A stretch of 64,000 nt of DNA from G963677085 sp963677085 (GTDB taxonomy: Bacteria; Planctomycetota; Planctomycetia; Pirellulales; Thermoguttaceae). The DNA lies in the NCBI GenBank assembly GCA_963677085.2, contig CAXXFH010000004.1, positions 2,480,001-2,544,000 of the forward strand. The letters are read 5' to 3'. The notes under the pieces were generated by a model. That model made no database searches. It was not told the origin of the DNA and saw nothing but the letters and a program-made list of their open reading frames with translations. The translations under genes and the position numbers were made by a program. Each line of letters begins with the position of its first letter. Position 1 is the stretch's first letter. Shown one piece after another: positions 9,334 to 18,481 of the stretch.

Positions 9334-9405
9334 TTTGAAAAGCGTCACAATCATCGCCCAAAGTGGCCAGGATTGGTCGTCGGTTAGTCACCTAACGACG
9401 TCGGC

Positions 9406-9443
9406 GACACCCGTTTTGCGAGGGTGTCTGCTCCTGTTTTTTT
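9406..9443 (+). terminator. Terminator-like hairpin upstream of ppdK
   Basis: GACACCC (9406-9412) pairs with GGGTGTC (9422-9428) around a 9-base loop, and a run of seven T follows at 9437-9443. It lies 160 bp before ppdK with no gene upstream on the same strand. It may end a short transcript or attenuate ppdK expression. Confidence 0.45.
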
Positions 9444-9604
9444 ATAAACCCCAAGACAATCATTCCGAACGAGGCGAGACATTTTCGTCGGAATGTACAA
9501 CATAACCCCTTTCTCAGTGCCAAGTTGTCGTGCCGCGGTTAGTGTCGCCGTCGCACGGGTTGAAAATAGCCCATTTTTTCTGACACCACTCGAAGGAACC
9601 AATC

Positions 9605-12337
9605 ATGGCTAAGAACGTTTACTACTTCGGTCCTAACGGGACCGATGGCGATGCCTCCATGCGGAATACGCTGGGCGGCAAAGGTGCTAACCTGGCCGAA
9701 ATGGCCAAGTTGGGCCTGCCCGTGCCCGCGGGATTCACCATCACTACGGAGGTTTGCACCTACTTCATGCTCAACAACGCCAAGTACCCCGAGGGTACCG
9801 AAGCCGAAGTGGCCGACGCCTTGAAAAAGACGGAAGAGGCTATGGGCATGAAATACGGCGATCCGGAAAATCCCTTGCTGGTTTCCTGCCGCTCCGGGGC
9901 ACGTGCCTCGATGCCCGGCATGATGGAGACCGTGTTGAACGTGGGTCTCTGCTCGAAAACGATCCCCGGCTTGGTCAAGAAGTCGGGCAACGAGCGGTTC
10001 GTCTGGGACGCCTATCGCCGGCTGATCACCATGTATTCCGACGTGGTGATGGAGAAGTCCGAAGGCATCGAGCCCGAGGAGGGTAGAGGTGTCCGCGTCC
10101 AGCTCGAAGAGATCATGGACGAAATGAAGGAGAAGAAGGGTTACAAGGCCGACACCGACCTGACGGCTGACGACCTCAAGCTCCTCTGCGAGCAGTACAA
10201 GGCCAAGGTCAAGGAAGTGCTTGGTAAGGAATTCCCCGACGACGCCATGGAGCAGCTCTGGGGCGGCATCGGCGCTGTGTTCAAGAGCTGGAACGGCAAG
10301 CGGGCCAACTCCTACCGCCGCATCGAGGGCATTCCCGACGAATGGGGAACCGCCACCAACGTGCAGAGCATGGTCTTCGGCAACATGGGCGACGAGTCGG
10401 CCACCGGCGTGGCCTTCAGCCGTAACCCGGCCACGGGCGAGAACAAGTTCTACGGCGAATGGCTCGTCAACGCTCAGGGCGAGGACGTGGTGGCTGGTAT
10501 CCGCACGCCTAACCCGTTGAACAAAGAGACCAAGAACGAGCAGAACAAGCACTTGCCTTCGCTCGAAGAAGAGAGTCCCGCGCTTTACAAGGAACTCGAC
10601 GACATCCGCGCCAAGCTGGAGCAGCACTACCACGACATGCAGGACATCGAGTTCACGATCCAGGCGGGTCGGCTCTGGATGCTGCAATGCCGCAACGGTA
10701 AGCGAACCGGCACGGCCGCGTTGAACATGGCCATGGACATGATCGAGGAAGGTCTGATCGACGAGAAGACGGCCGTCACTCGCGTGGCTCCCGCCCAGTT
10801 GGACGAGTTGCTGCACCCGATCATCGACCCCGCCTCGGAAAAGAAGGCCAAGGCGATTGTCTCCGGCCTGCCCGCCGGCCCCGGAGGAGCCTGCGGCGAA
10901 GTAGTCTTCACCTCGGGTGCGGCCGTTGCTGCGGAGAAGGCAGGCAAAAAGACCATTCTCGTCCGCGAAGAGACCAACCCCGAGGACGTCGAGGGTATGC
11001 GTGCGGCCGAGGGTATCCTCACGGCTCGCGGTGGCATGACCAGCCACGCCGCATTGGTTGCCCGCGGTTGGGGTAAGTGCTGCATCGTGGGCGCTGGCGA
11101 GCTGAAGATCAGTGCGTCGGCCAAGACCATGACGGTCGGCGGCAAGACCTTCAAGGAAGGCGACGTCATCACGCTCAACGGCACCAAAGGCCTGGTCTAC
11201 GCAGGCGCTCTGGAGATGATGGACGCTACCGAGAACCCGCGGTTCCAGGCCTTCATGGACATCGTCGACAAGTTCCGCACCATGGGCGTGCGAACCAATG
11301 CCGACACGCCGGAAGACGCCAAGGTAGCCTTGAGCTTCGGCGCCGAGGGCATCGGCCTGTTCCGTACCGAGCACATGTTCTACGGTGTTGGTACCGAAGA
11401 GGCGTTGTTCATCCTTCGCAAGATGATCCACTCCAGCACCGACGCTGAGCGGAATCAGGCGATCGACGAGTTGGCCCCGTTCGTCAAGCGCGACATCAAG
11501 GCCACGCTCGCAGCCATGGACGGCAAGCCGGTGACCGTCCGCCTGCTCGATCCCCCGCTGCACGAGTTCGTGCCGCAGGATGCAAGCGTCATCGCCGAGT
11601 TGGCCAAGGCGCTGGGTACCACCGCCGACGAGGTCAAGAAGCGCGGCGAGTTGCTGCACGAAGTCAACCCGATGATGGGTCACCGCGGCGTGCGGCTGGG
11701 TATCACCTATCCGTACCTGACCGAAATGCAGATTCGGGCGATCTTCGAGGCCGCCAAGGAACTGAAGGCCGAGGGCAAGAATCCCAAGCCGGAAGTCATG
11801 GTGCCGGTCACCTGCGCCGTCAAGGAACTCGAAGTGGTCAAGCCGATCTTCGACAAGGTCAACGCCGAGGTAGACGGTTCGATCAAGATCCCCTACGGCA
11901 CGATGATCGAGATTCCCCGCGCGGCCCTGTGTGCCGACAAGATGGCCGAAACGGCCGAGTTCTTCAGCTTCGGCACGAACGACCTCACACAGATGGGCTT
12001 CGGCTTCAGCCGCGACGACATCGGTGGTTTCCTGCAAGACTACCTGGACCAGGGCATCCTCGAGGCCGACCCGTTCCAGACGATCGACCAGGAGGGCGTG
12101 GGTCAGTTGATCCAGTTCGCCGTCGAGCGTGGCCGTTCGACCCACAAGGATCTGAAGATTGGCATCTGTGGCGAGCAGGGCGGCGACCCGGCGTCGGTCG
12201 ACTTCTGCTTCAAGATGGGTCTGAACTACGTCAGTTGCAGCCCCTATCGGATCCCCATCGCCCGACTGGCCGCGGCCCAAGCTGCCGTGAAGGCCCAAGC
12301 CGCCGGCTGTGGTTGTAGCTGTAGCTGCAAGAAGTAA
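9605..12337 (+). CDS. ppdK: Pyruvate, phosphate dikinase
   Basis: A 910-residue enzyme that interconverts pyruvate + ATP + phosphate and phosphoenolpyruvate + AMP + diphosphate in the cytoplasm. Visible are the N-terminal ATP-grasp part (LGGKGANLAEMAKLGLPVPA), the phosphohistidine domain GGMTSHAALVARGWGKC with catalytic His481, and the C-terminal PEP/pyruvate barrel ending in GICGEQGGDP with catalytic Cys855. Length is normal for the bacterial enzyme apart from a short Cys-rich tail, GCGCSCSCKK. The ATG follows AAGGA at about eight bases. It stands alone with its own terminator at 12374-12411. Confidence 0.97.
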   Translation: MAKNVYYFGPNGTDGDASMRNTLGGKGANLAEMAKLGLPVPAGFTITTEVCTYFMLNNAKYPEGTEAEVADALKKTEEAMGMKYGDPENPLLVSCRSGARASMPGMMETVLNVGLCSKTIPGLVKKSGNERFVWDAYRRLITMYSDVVMEKSEGIEPEEGRGVRVQLEEIMDEMKEKKGYKADTDLTADDLKLLCEQYKAKVKEVLGKEFPDDAMEQLWGGIGAVFKSWNGKRANSYRRIEGIPDEWGTATNVQSMVFGNMGDESATGVAFSRNPATGENKFYGEWLVNAQGEDVVAGIRTPNPLNKETKNEQNKHLPSLEEESPALYKELDDIRAKLEQHYHDMQDIEFTIQAGRLWMLQCRNGKRTGTAALNMAMDMIEEGLIDEKTAVTRVAPAQLDELLHPIIDPASEKKAKAIVSGLPAGPGGACGEVVFTSGAAVAAEKAGKKTILVREETNPEDVEGMRAAEGILTARGGMTSHAALVARGWGKCCIVGAGELKISASAKTMTVGGKTFKEGDVITLNGTKGLVYAGALEMMDATENPRFQAFMDIVDKFRTMGVRTNADTPEDAKVALSFGAEGIGLFRTEHMFYGVGTEEALFILRKMIHSSTDAERNQAIDELAPFVKRDIKATLAAMDGKPVTVRLLDPPLHEFVPQDASVIAELAKALGTTADEVKKRGELLHEVNPMMGHRGVRLGITYPYLTEMQIRAIFEAAKELKAEGKNPKPEVMVPVTCAVKELEVVKPIFDKVNAEVDGSIKIPYGTMIEIPRAALCADKMAETAEFFSFGTNDLTQMGFGFSRDDIGGFLQDYLDQGILEADPFQTIDQEGVGQLIQFAVERGRSTHKDLKIGICGEQGGDPASVDFCFKMGLNYVSCSPYRIPIARLAAAQAAVKAQAAGCGCSCSCKK

Positions 12338-12373
12338 GAAAACGTTGGCAGAATTCTGACAACGAAAAAAAAG

Positions 12374-12411
12374 AAACGGGGTAGCCGTCGCATCGGATGG
12401 CTACCCCGTTT
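12374..12411 (+). terminator. Rho-independent terminator of ppdK
   Basis: A perfect 13-bp stem, AAACGGGGTAGCC (12374-12386) with GGCTACCCCGTTT (12399-12411), with a 12-base loop and T-rich sequence after it. It lies 36 bp after the ppdK stop. Confidence 0.9.
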
Positions 12412-12424
12412 TGTTTGTCCAGCG

Positions 12425-12455
12425 GGTGTCATGCCCACGCTTGCGTGGGAATGTA
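12425..12455. repeat. Family B REP-like hairpin, copy B1
   Basis: CATGCCCACGC and GCGTGGGAATG pair around TT. This is the short single-hairpin form of the element seen doubled at 35590-35674 and 37470-37548. Confidence 0.6.
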
Positions 12456-12606
12456 GCCATGTGGGACGGGTCGAGCGAAGCGAGCCCCATCAACCTCGGC
12501 TCGATTAACCGTTTCCGAATATTGGGCGCCTCAAGTTCATAAACAAAATGGGCTGACGAAAGTACGTGACGAGAAAATTGGCGGGGCTCGCTGCGCTCGA
12601 CCCGCC

Positions 12607-15258
12607 CTACACTTGCGTCGGCTGGCTCACTCGCCCTAGAAATAGAATCGCCCCGGTGCGATTGTCACGGATGAGGAAGATGAAGGGATGGTCGGCGCGG
12701 AAGATGGGGAGAGGACTATTCGTCGGCAGCGTTCCGCCAAAGAATACAGTCGCGGCAGCGGCACCGGCCTTGGTGCCCCTTTCGTCGACCTCGACGAAGG
12801 CCTTATGAACGACCTCGTCGAGATACAGGGGCTCGGACGACGAAATCCCCGACAAATCGGCCTCATTCGGCTTGTTACCGAACACACGTCGTATTCCCAT
12901 CGCCGAAAGTGTCGGACGAAGCGGGTAGGTGGTTTCCAGGCGAAACTTAGGCAGGAAGACGTCGACCTCGCAGGTAGCCTCACCGAGTTGCTCGTCGACT
13001 CGTTTGAGGAAGTCGACCGAAAGCCGCTTTTCGAGGTTGCGCAAAGCGGCCGGATGTTTGGCGGGCAGCAGGATCATCATCGACAGTGCGTTACCTACAA
13101 CACCGGTGCAGACATTGTAAGGTTTGCTAAGCACCTGTACGTTGTCGACCTTGCCGTAACGATGATGACCGCGTTGGTGCATCATCGCCGCCCGCATGGG
13201 CCCTTGCGGCGCGAAGAATTTCTCGTTCCGCGTTGCCGATTCGGAAAAAGAGCTTTCCCAATGCCCTTTGAAATAGAGGGCATTGGCTAGCAGGAGCGGA
13301 GTTCGCGGATCGAGGCTTTCCATCGACACGATTTGCGGAATCGTGCCCTGGGTCTGCTTCGACACCCAATCGTTGATCAATTGGACTGTCGGGCTAAGTT
13401 GTCGGAAATCGACCAACTGCGGCTCTGCTTGATATTGATGTCGCGAGAGCTCAAGAAACTCCGGACGTAGATCGAGCCCTTGCTGGGCAAACAGCCGGTT
13501 GGCAATCTCCAGTTGGCAGACCATTGGATCAATGGCCGAAAAGTCTTCGGCCTCAAGCAGTTCGTGAAAGCCCTGGTGAACCTCTTCGTCCGGCTGCGGA
13601 AACTGCAAGACGCGGCGGATCTCCTCGGCCGTTTTGCCTTCGGCCCCACCGTACACCATGGCCATGGCGGTCGAAATGCCAAGTGGCGAGAAGAACAGGT
13701 TTTTCTCACCTTTGGTGTCATCGGAAGCCAGTCGCGTGAAAAGGTCAAAACCGAAATGATTGACACATTTAACGGCAGCATCGCGTTGCGAATCATGCTC
13801 GAGCACCGGCAACGTGGCAACCGGTGATGGACCGGTGCGACCGAAAAAGTACCGCCCTACCGGCTCCGGTTCCAGCGATAGTTTTCTTAAGTCGATCTCC
13901 TCCAACGGCCCCCGCAAACGCCGTATCTTGCTCAACAGTGCGGCGATTTCGTCGTGAGTTTCATCGGTTTGGGCGACTACCACGACCTGAAGGCCTTTTG
14001 ACTCGTAGGGACAAATCGAGCCAGGACCACCGACTTCGTCCCACATCACCCGATAGACTGTGCTCGTGATGGCGGAAATCAGCGAATCGGTGTCGACAAC
14101 GGTCTTGCCCGCTTCGGTCTGATAGCTCGGCAAATCCGACACGTCGTAGACCCGCGCTGCTAACCGCGATTCCGCTTCTTCGGGCGTGGTGATTTCCAGC
14201 ACTTCGTCATGGATTTTCCACGTCAGGTCGAGTTGATCGCAAACGAATCTCAACGTCGCCTTGGCCGGCAATCCGGTCGCCCGGACGGTCATGGGGGTGT
14301 TGCCTTCGAACCCCATATCGTCCAGCGCCCGCCGGTCAACGATCACGGAAATCCCCAGCGTACGACGAAACGTATCGACCACTTCTTCCAGTGTCGCTTC
14401 ATGGATGTCGACGGGCAACGGTTTTTCGAAGGCCGCCAGAATCTCGGCTTCCTTTTTGCCGGGCTGCGGCAAGATCACACCCGGCGATTTGGCGCAGAGC
14501 TCGCGAACACCACGAAGCATGGCCAACAACTGCGTTATTTCCGTATGGCCCAGAAAAGTCTGCGAGACGATCAGCAGCCGTTTTGGGCCCACCGACAAGG
14601 GAGCGAGCGAGCCCGGCCCGCCCACTTCGTCCCAAGTACAGGGGGACAGAGTTGAGGTAATGACTACCATCAACGAGTCGAAATCCCCCGCCGGGCAAAG
14701 ATCGGTAATCACCAGGTCGGTGACGTCGTAGACGCGTGTTGTCCGCCGGTTTTCCGCTTCCTCCGACGTGGTAATCAGAACGGCCTCGCCGTCGATCAGC
14801 CAGGTCAGGTCGACTGATCGGGTGGCCAGCGAAAGGATCCATCGGGCCGAGATCTCATCGACTTTGAGCGTTACCGGGGCATCGACGGAGATGCCGATAT
14901 CGTCCAATGCCTTTTGATCGAGCAGTATCGGGACCTTCAATTTGGCTTGAAGTTCGGCAATGACGTCGCCTAGGGATTTTTCTTTCCAGTCGACGGAAAG
15001 CGGAATGCCAAGTTTGGCGAGAATTGGGTCCTGCTCTGGCGGGAGAGCGACATCGTCGGCACCGCCATCTTCCTTGGCAGCGGTCACCTCAGGTTGCGGT
15101 TGCGGGGTTTCTGGTGACTTCGCCGCCGCGCCGGTTTCCTCGGCCAGGAGCGAACACGTCGAATTGGCCCCTGGTATCGCCAGGAAAAGGATCGCCAGAG
15201 ACGCCACTACGCGTTTTAGTGGCAAGAAATACGACCGAGAACATCGCGCGCAGAACAT
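12607..15258 (-). CDS. Exported serpin with two N-terminal STN-like modules
   Basis: An 883-residue exported protein. A signal peptide lies within residues 1-37. Two related modules follow (about 78-260 and 275-455). Each has a short beta-alpha domain with LDQKALDDIGI or VDRRALDDMGF, a TTxEEAE-RVYDVxDL segment, and a closing part with WDEVGGPGS. Such modules resemble secretin/STN domains of planctomycete proteins. A full serpin domain spans about 490-880. Its hinge ERGTKAGAAAAT (826-837) keeps small residues, so an inhibitory serpin is likely, and the reactive bond lies around the FFGGTL stretch. ATG with GAGGAGG upstream. It probably traps proteases outside the cytoplasm. Confidence 0.85.
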   Translation of the reverse strand: MFCARCSRSYFLPLKRVVASLAILFLAIPGANSTCSLLAEETGAAAKSPETPQPQPEVTAAKEDGGADDVALPPEQDPILAKLGIPLSVDWKEKSLGDVIAELQAKLKVPILLDQKALDDIGISVDAPVTLKVDEISARWILSLATRSVDLTWLIDGEAVLITTSEEAENRRTTRVYDVTDLVITDLCPAGDFDSLMVVITSTLSPCTWDEVGGPGSLAPLSVGPKRLLIVSQTFLGHTEITQLLAMLRGVRELCAKSPGVILPQPGKKEAEILAAFEKPLPVDIHEATLEEVVDTFRRTLGISVIVDRRALDDMGFEGNTPMTVRATGLPAKATLRFVCDQLDLTWKIHDEVLEITTPEEAESRLAARVYDVSDLPSYQTEAGKTVVDTDSLISAITSTVYRVMWDEVGGPGSICPYESKGLQVVVVAQTDETHDEIAALLSKIRRLRGPLEEIDLRKLSLEPEPVGRYFFGRTGPSPVATLPVLEHDSQRDAAVKCVNHFGFDLFTRLASDDTKGEKNLFFSPLGISTAMAMVYGGAEGKTAEEIRRVLQFPQPDEEVHQGFHELLEAEDFSAIDPMVCQLEIANRLFAQQGLDLRPEFLELSRHQYQAEPQLVDFRQLSPTVQLINDWVSKQTQGTIPQIVSMESLDPRTPLLLANALYFKGHWESSFSESATRNEKFFAPQGPMRAAMMHQRGHHRYGKVDNVQVLSKPYNVCTGVVGNALSMMILLPAKHPAALRNLEKRLSVDFLKRVDEQLGEATCEVDVFLPKFRLETTYPLRPTLSAMGIRRVFGNKPNEADLSGISSSEPLYLDEVVHKAFVEVDERGTKAGAAAATVFFGGTLPTNSPLPIFRADHPFIFLIRDNRTGAILFLGRVSQPTQV

Positions 15259-15416
15259 GATTGCCTCCTCTGCTGGCCCGATAGATGAGTAGCCCCATTA
15301 TAGACGGGCCATTACCCACCATGCAAGCATCGGTTTTTCGGGTGGCGGGGAGGCGAAAGGGTGCAGGTGGTGCAATGGGTGAGGACAAACCTTGCGTGAA
15401 ATGCCCTCACCCCCGG

Positions 15417-15443
15417 CCCCTCTCCCGCCGAGCGGGAGAGGGG
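15417..15443. terminator. Palindromic hairpin upstream of the serpin gene
   Basis: CCCCTCTCCCG pairs perfectly with CGGGAGAGGGG around five bases. It lies 12 bp after the stop of the Gfo/Idh/MocA gene and before the serpin gene on the same strand, so it may separate their transcripts. No T run follows; it may equally be a REP-like repeat. Confidence 0.5.
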
Positions 15444-15454
15444 AGCGATTGGCT

Positions 15455-16546
15455 TCAGCCGCCGACGCCCGTCTTTCGGGCTTTCAGCACCGGGTCGCTC
15501 TTCAGCGGCAGGGTTACCGCGCGGCCCGTTTCGGCTGCTTTGTAGATGCCTAGGATGACCTCGACCGAGCGGCGTCCTTCGGGGCCGTCGACCAACGGCT
15601 GGGTGCCCTTCTTAATGGCTTTCAACACATCTTGGAACTGCCGGGCGTGGCCGTGATGGCCGATGGCGGCCGGGTCGGCTGCACCGCCGCCACCGCTCTT
15701 CTTCTCGGCCATTTTCTGCAAAATGCTTTCGTCGCGCTTGATCGTCTTGGCGAAGTCCCACTTGATCAGGTCTTCTTCTTCCATGACGGCCGAGCCGGCC
15801 GAACCGTGGATTTCGATCCGCTTCAGATAGCCCGGGTAGATGGCCGTGCTGGCTTCGATGATCCCCAGTGCGCCGCTCTCGAACTTCAGCGTGGCCATGG
15901 CGACATCTTCTACGGCGATCCGCTGGTGGGCCAGCAGGGCCGTTTGAGCACGGATTTCGGCCACCGGGCCCATTAGCCAGATGAGCAGGTCGACGCTGTG
16001 GATAGCCTGATTCATCAGGGCACCGCCGCCGTCGAGTTCCCAGGAGCCCCGCCAGGCGCCGCTGTCGTAGTATTCTTGGGTACGAAACCACTTCACGAAG
16101 GCATCGCCCACGGTAATCCGTCCGAAGCGTCCGGCGTCGATCGCTCGACGCATTTCCTGGCTGGAGTCGTGGAATCGCGAGGGGAAGATCGTCGAGACGG
16201 TCACGCCGGCCTTTTCGCATTCAGCGATGATTTTGTCGCAACGCTTCAGCGTGATTTCCAGCGGCTTCTCGACGATGATGTGTTTGCCCGCCCGGGCAGC
16301 CGCCACGGCCGGTTCCATGTGGGCACCGCTGGGCGTGCCGATCGTAACGACATCGACCTCCGGATCGGCGAGCATCGCGTCGAGATCGTGATAGGCTTTG
16401 CAGCCGGTCTGTTGGGCGAGTCGGTCGGCAGCGGCCGGCACCATGTCGAAGCAGGCGACGAGTTTCGCTCCGCGGCAATCGGCGATTGCCCTAGCGTGAA
16501 AGTTCGCGATCATTCCACAGCCGATAATGCCGAATCCGGTTGCCAT
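15455..16546 (-). CDS. Gfo/Idh/MocA-family oxidoreductase
   Basis: A 363-residue NAD(P)-dependent oxidoreductase. The N-terminal Rossmann fold shows GIIGCGMIANFHARAI. The family's EKPLEIT segment (IIVEKPLEITLKRCDKII, near residues 96-113) and a C-terminal alpha/beta domain with GGALMNQAIHSVDLLIWLMG follow. Typical substrates are sugars or inositols; this one is unknown. The start is the ATG at 16546, preceded by AAGGAGA, rather than an upstream in-frame codon at 16585. No signal peptide, so cytoplasmic, unlike the TAT-exported relative at 60240-61709. Confidence 0.88.
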   Translation of the reverse strand: MATGFGIIGCGMIANFHARAIADCRGAKLVACFDMVPAAADRLAQQTGCKAYHDLDAMLADPEVDVVTIGTPSGAHMEPAVAAARAGKHIIVEKPLEITLKRCDKIIAECEKAGVTVSTIFPSRFHDSSQEMRRAIDAGRFGRITVGDAFVKWFRTQEYYDSGAWRGSWELDGGGALMNQAIHSVDLLIWLMGPVAEIRAQTALLAHQRIAVEDVAMATLKFESGALGIIEASTAIYPGYLKRIEIHGSAGSAVMEEEDLIKWDFAKTIKRDESILQKMAEKKSGGGGAADPAAIGHHGHARQFQDVLKAIKKGTQPLVDGPEGRRSVEVILGIYKAAETGRAVTLPLKSDPVLKARKTGVGG

Positions 16547-16622
16547 TATGTTCTCCTTATGGTGAGGGCGGTGTGTGTGGACCACGAATTATACCCACCC
16601 GCGCCGCCAATCGCACGCCCCC

Positions 16623-17555
16623 CTACTTCGCCAACATGGCCCAAGCCATGGCCAGGCTGAACGTGTTGAGCGACATGTGAACCACGATCGAGGGCACAAT
16701 TCGATGCGTCCGGGCGTAGAGAAATCCGAGCACGGCCGAGAGCGCAAACAGGGCGAACGGGTCGGGGGCGAGGTATTTCGGCAGACAACTGCTCAGGATC
16801 ATCTGCAGCAGGTAGATCGGCGTGGCGATGGCGAGAAAAGTTACCAGCCCCAGGCGGACATCGTGCCAAAATCGTCGCGCGTCCCAGCCCAGGTCGGCGG
16901 CCGTGGCCTCGCAACGCGAGTGGAGCAAGACAATCGCCAATGCCATGGTGGCCAAGCTGGCTACGGCGTTGGCCAGCAGAAAGGCCACGTAATACTCGGG
17001 TTCGCGCGTAGGGCCGGCCACCCGAAAATGCATCATGGCGAAAATGAACGAAGTTAGCGCGATCGGCCCGACCGCCCCGGGCAGCAGGCGGCGGAGCGTC
17101 GGCAATTGGGCCCGCCATCGCGATTGTTCTGCTTCGAGCCAACCCTGCAAAAGAACCCGAAACAAAAATTCCTCGACCACCGGCGCTACCAGGGCCGCCG
17201 CAAATCCACACAACAGAAGCAGCCGCCAGTCACCTTCAGCCAGCACCCGGGCGACCATGTGCTGGGCTTGCGTGTTTTCGGGATTGTAGATGGCCGGTGG
17301 TTTGAGTTTCTCCTCGGGAACCACGTTCATTACGGCCCAGGCTCCAGCAACCTGCAAAACCAGGTAACACGCCAGGATGAGCGCCAGATCGAGCCCTCGC
17401 CAGGGCACCGGCACGCGGGGTTCATAGGCCACTAACGGTTGCCGAGCGAACAGCCGCGTGACGATGAACAGCCAAACGGCCGCCGTAAGCCATCCGCCTG
17501 CCGCCAGAAGGCCGAGAACCCAAGTCGGCACAGGTTGCAGCGCGAGATCGTTCAT
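16623..17555 (-). CDS. CPBP-family intramembrane metalloprotease
   Basis: A 310-residue membrane protein with about eight helices. It carries all three CPBP motifs: VVEEFLFRVLLQ (EExxxR), SFIFAMMHF, and VPSIVVHMSLNTFSL near the C-terminus. Family members are integral-membrane proteases that act on prenylated or otherwise membrane-bound peptides. ATG start. Upstream (17556-17770) is only repeat-like sequence, so it probably has its own promoter. The second CPBP gene of the window is at 8081-8785. Confidence 0.82.
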   Translation of the reverse strand: MNDLALQPVPTWVLGLLAAGGWLTAAVWLFIVTRLFARQPLVAYEPRVPVPWRGLDLALILACYLVLQVAGAWAVMNVVPEEKLKPPAIYNPENTQAQHMVARVLAEGDWRLLLLCGFAAALVAPVVEEFLFRVLLQGWLEAEQSRWRAQLPTLRRLLPGAVGPIALTSFIFAMMHFRVAGPTREPEYYVAFLLANAVASLATMALAIVLLHSRCEATAADLGWDARRFWHDVRLGLVTFLAIATPIYLLQMILSSCLPKYLAPDPFALFALSAVLGFLYARTHRIVPSIVVHMSLNTFSLAMAWAMLAK

Positions 17556-17565
17556 GCAGGGAGGG

Positions 17566-17755
17566 ACTAGAGATTAGAGGCTAGGAACTAAAGATTGCTG
17601 ATTGGGGATTTATGATTTGGGATTCGGGGGGAGCGAAACGCGAACAACGAGGCTTGGCCGCTTCAGCGGCCATGTCGGGGCGTTGGTTTCATGCGGCTTC
17701 GCGTGGGAACGAGAGCAACCGCAACCATGGCCGCTGAAGCGGCCAAGCCTCTCGT
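17566..17755. repeat. Mixed short intergenic repeats
   Basis: Three repeat types occur in series. The first is GGGACTAGAGATTAGAGGC, of the same kind as 21658-21670, 29276-29310 and 39804-39866. The second is a GGGATTTATGATTTGGGATT type, also seen at 60057-60080. The third is an inverted pair, GGCCGCTTCAGCGGCCATG (17651-17669) and CATGGCCGCTGAAGCGGCC (17727-17745), enclosing 57 bp. Non-coding. Confidence 0.6.
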
Positions 17756-17770
17756 CCTAGTCCCTTGCCT

Positions 17771-18391
17771 CTAACCTCTCAACAGCCGAACGGCTGCGAA
17801 AATGTAGCCTACACCCGAATACACCGTCAGCACCACGGCCGACCAGAGCGACGCAAGCAACAGCACCCACAGCCAAGTGGGCGCCTCGTGGCCTTCGCCG
17901 ATTTGTGCCAAGTAAAACAAACACACGCCAGCGGCCACGCACTGGAGGACCATCTTCAGTTTGCCCGCCATCTTGGCCGAAAAATCGCTCCCCTGCTGTT
18001 CGATAAAGCTCCGCAGCGCCGTGACCAGCAACTCGCGACCGACGATGACCACGACCATCCACGCCCGCAGGCCGTAGGGCATCGAAGTCAGTGCCGGAAT
18101 GGCAATGAGGTAGATGAACGTGCCGCAGACGATTACCTTATCGGCAAACGGATCGAGAATCCGCCCCAGCGTGGTTACCTGGCCGTATTTTCGCGCGAAG
18201 TAGCCGTCGAGCCAATCGGTACCTGCTGCGATAATGAACATCACCAGGCTAATTAAATAGTGTCCTTGGGCCATGAAGCAAAACATGATCACCGAAAGGA
18301 TCAGACGCAGGCTGGTCAGTTGATTGGGCAAATTGAAGACGACCGCCATCGGGCTGGCTGGCTTCTTCTTTGTGTTGGCACTGGTGCTCAT
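17771..18391 (-). CDS. pgsA: CDP-diacylglycerol--glycerol-3-phosphate 3-phosphatidyltransferase
   Basis: Makes phosphatidylglycerophosphate, the committed step to phosphatidylglycerol and cardiolipin, in the inner membrane. The CDP-alcohol phosphotransferase signature is complete: DGYFARKYGQVTTLGRILD followed by PFADK. Several transmembrane helices surround it, and NLPNQLTSLRL precedes it as usual. The start is uncertain. ATG at 18391 (206 aa) is chosen; ATG 18424 and ATG 18349 are in frame and none has a strong Shine-Dalgarno. It follows rimO on the same strand at a gap of about 90 bp. Confidence 0.92.
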   Translation of the reverse strand: MSTSANTKKKPASPMAVVFNLPNQLTSLRLILSVIMFCFMAQGHYLISLVMFIIAAGTDWLDGYFARKYGQVTTLGRILDPFADKVIVCGTFIYLIAIPALTSMPYGLRAWMVVVIVGRELLVTALRSFIEQQGSDFSAKMAGKLKMVLQCVAAGVCLFYLAQIGEGHEAPTWLWVLLLASLWSAVVLTVYSGVGYIFAAVRLLRG

Positions 18392-18481
18392 CGGAAATCG
18401 GGATTGGTGGTTAGGAAAAAACAAAAAGCCGCGACCGGTGGTCGCGCCGACGGTTCCGTTGTGGCTTCGATCGACGAAATC

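Larger units (their letters stand above)
8786..9604. other. 819-bp intergenic region upstream of ppdK, repeat remnants
   Basis: No convincing gene. It contains a reversed family D fragment (about 8855-8915), a hairpin CAGCTTCT/AGAAGCTG (9153-9180), and a reversed family C copy (about 9255-9333). A terminator-like hairpin lies at 9406-9443. Small open frames here (8801-9100 and 9161-9391, minus) run through the repeats and lack ribosome sites. The ppdK promoter should lie after 9443, but no clear -35/-10 stands out. Confidence 0.55.

Noticed and set aside
8801..9391. Two small minus-strand frames upstream of ppdK (8801-9100 and 9161-9391)
   Set aside because: They run through family D and C repeat remnants, use weak start codons and lack ribosome sites.
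9539..12298. A 919-codon open frame on the minus strand opposite ppdK
   Set aside because: It is a mirror of the strongly biased ppdK codons. It has no family match, and ppdK itself is certain.
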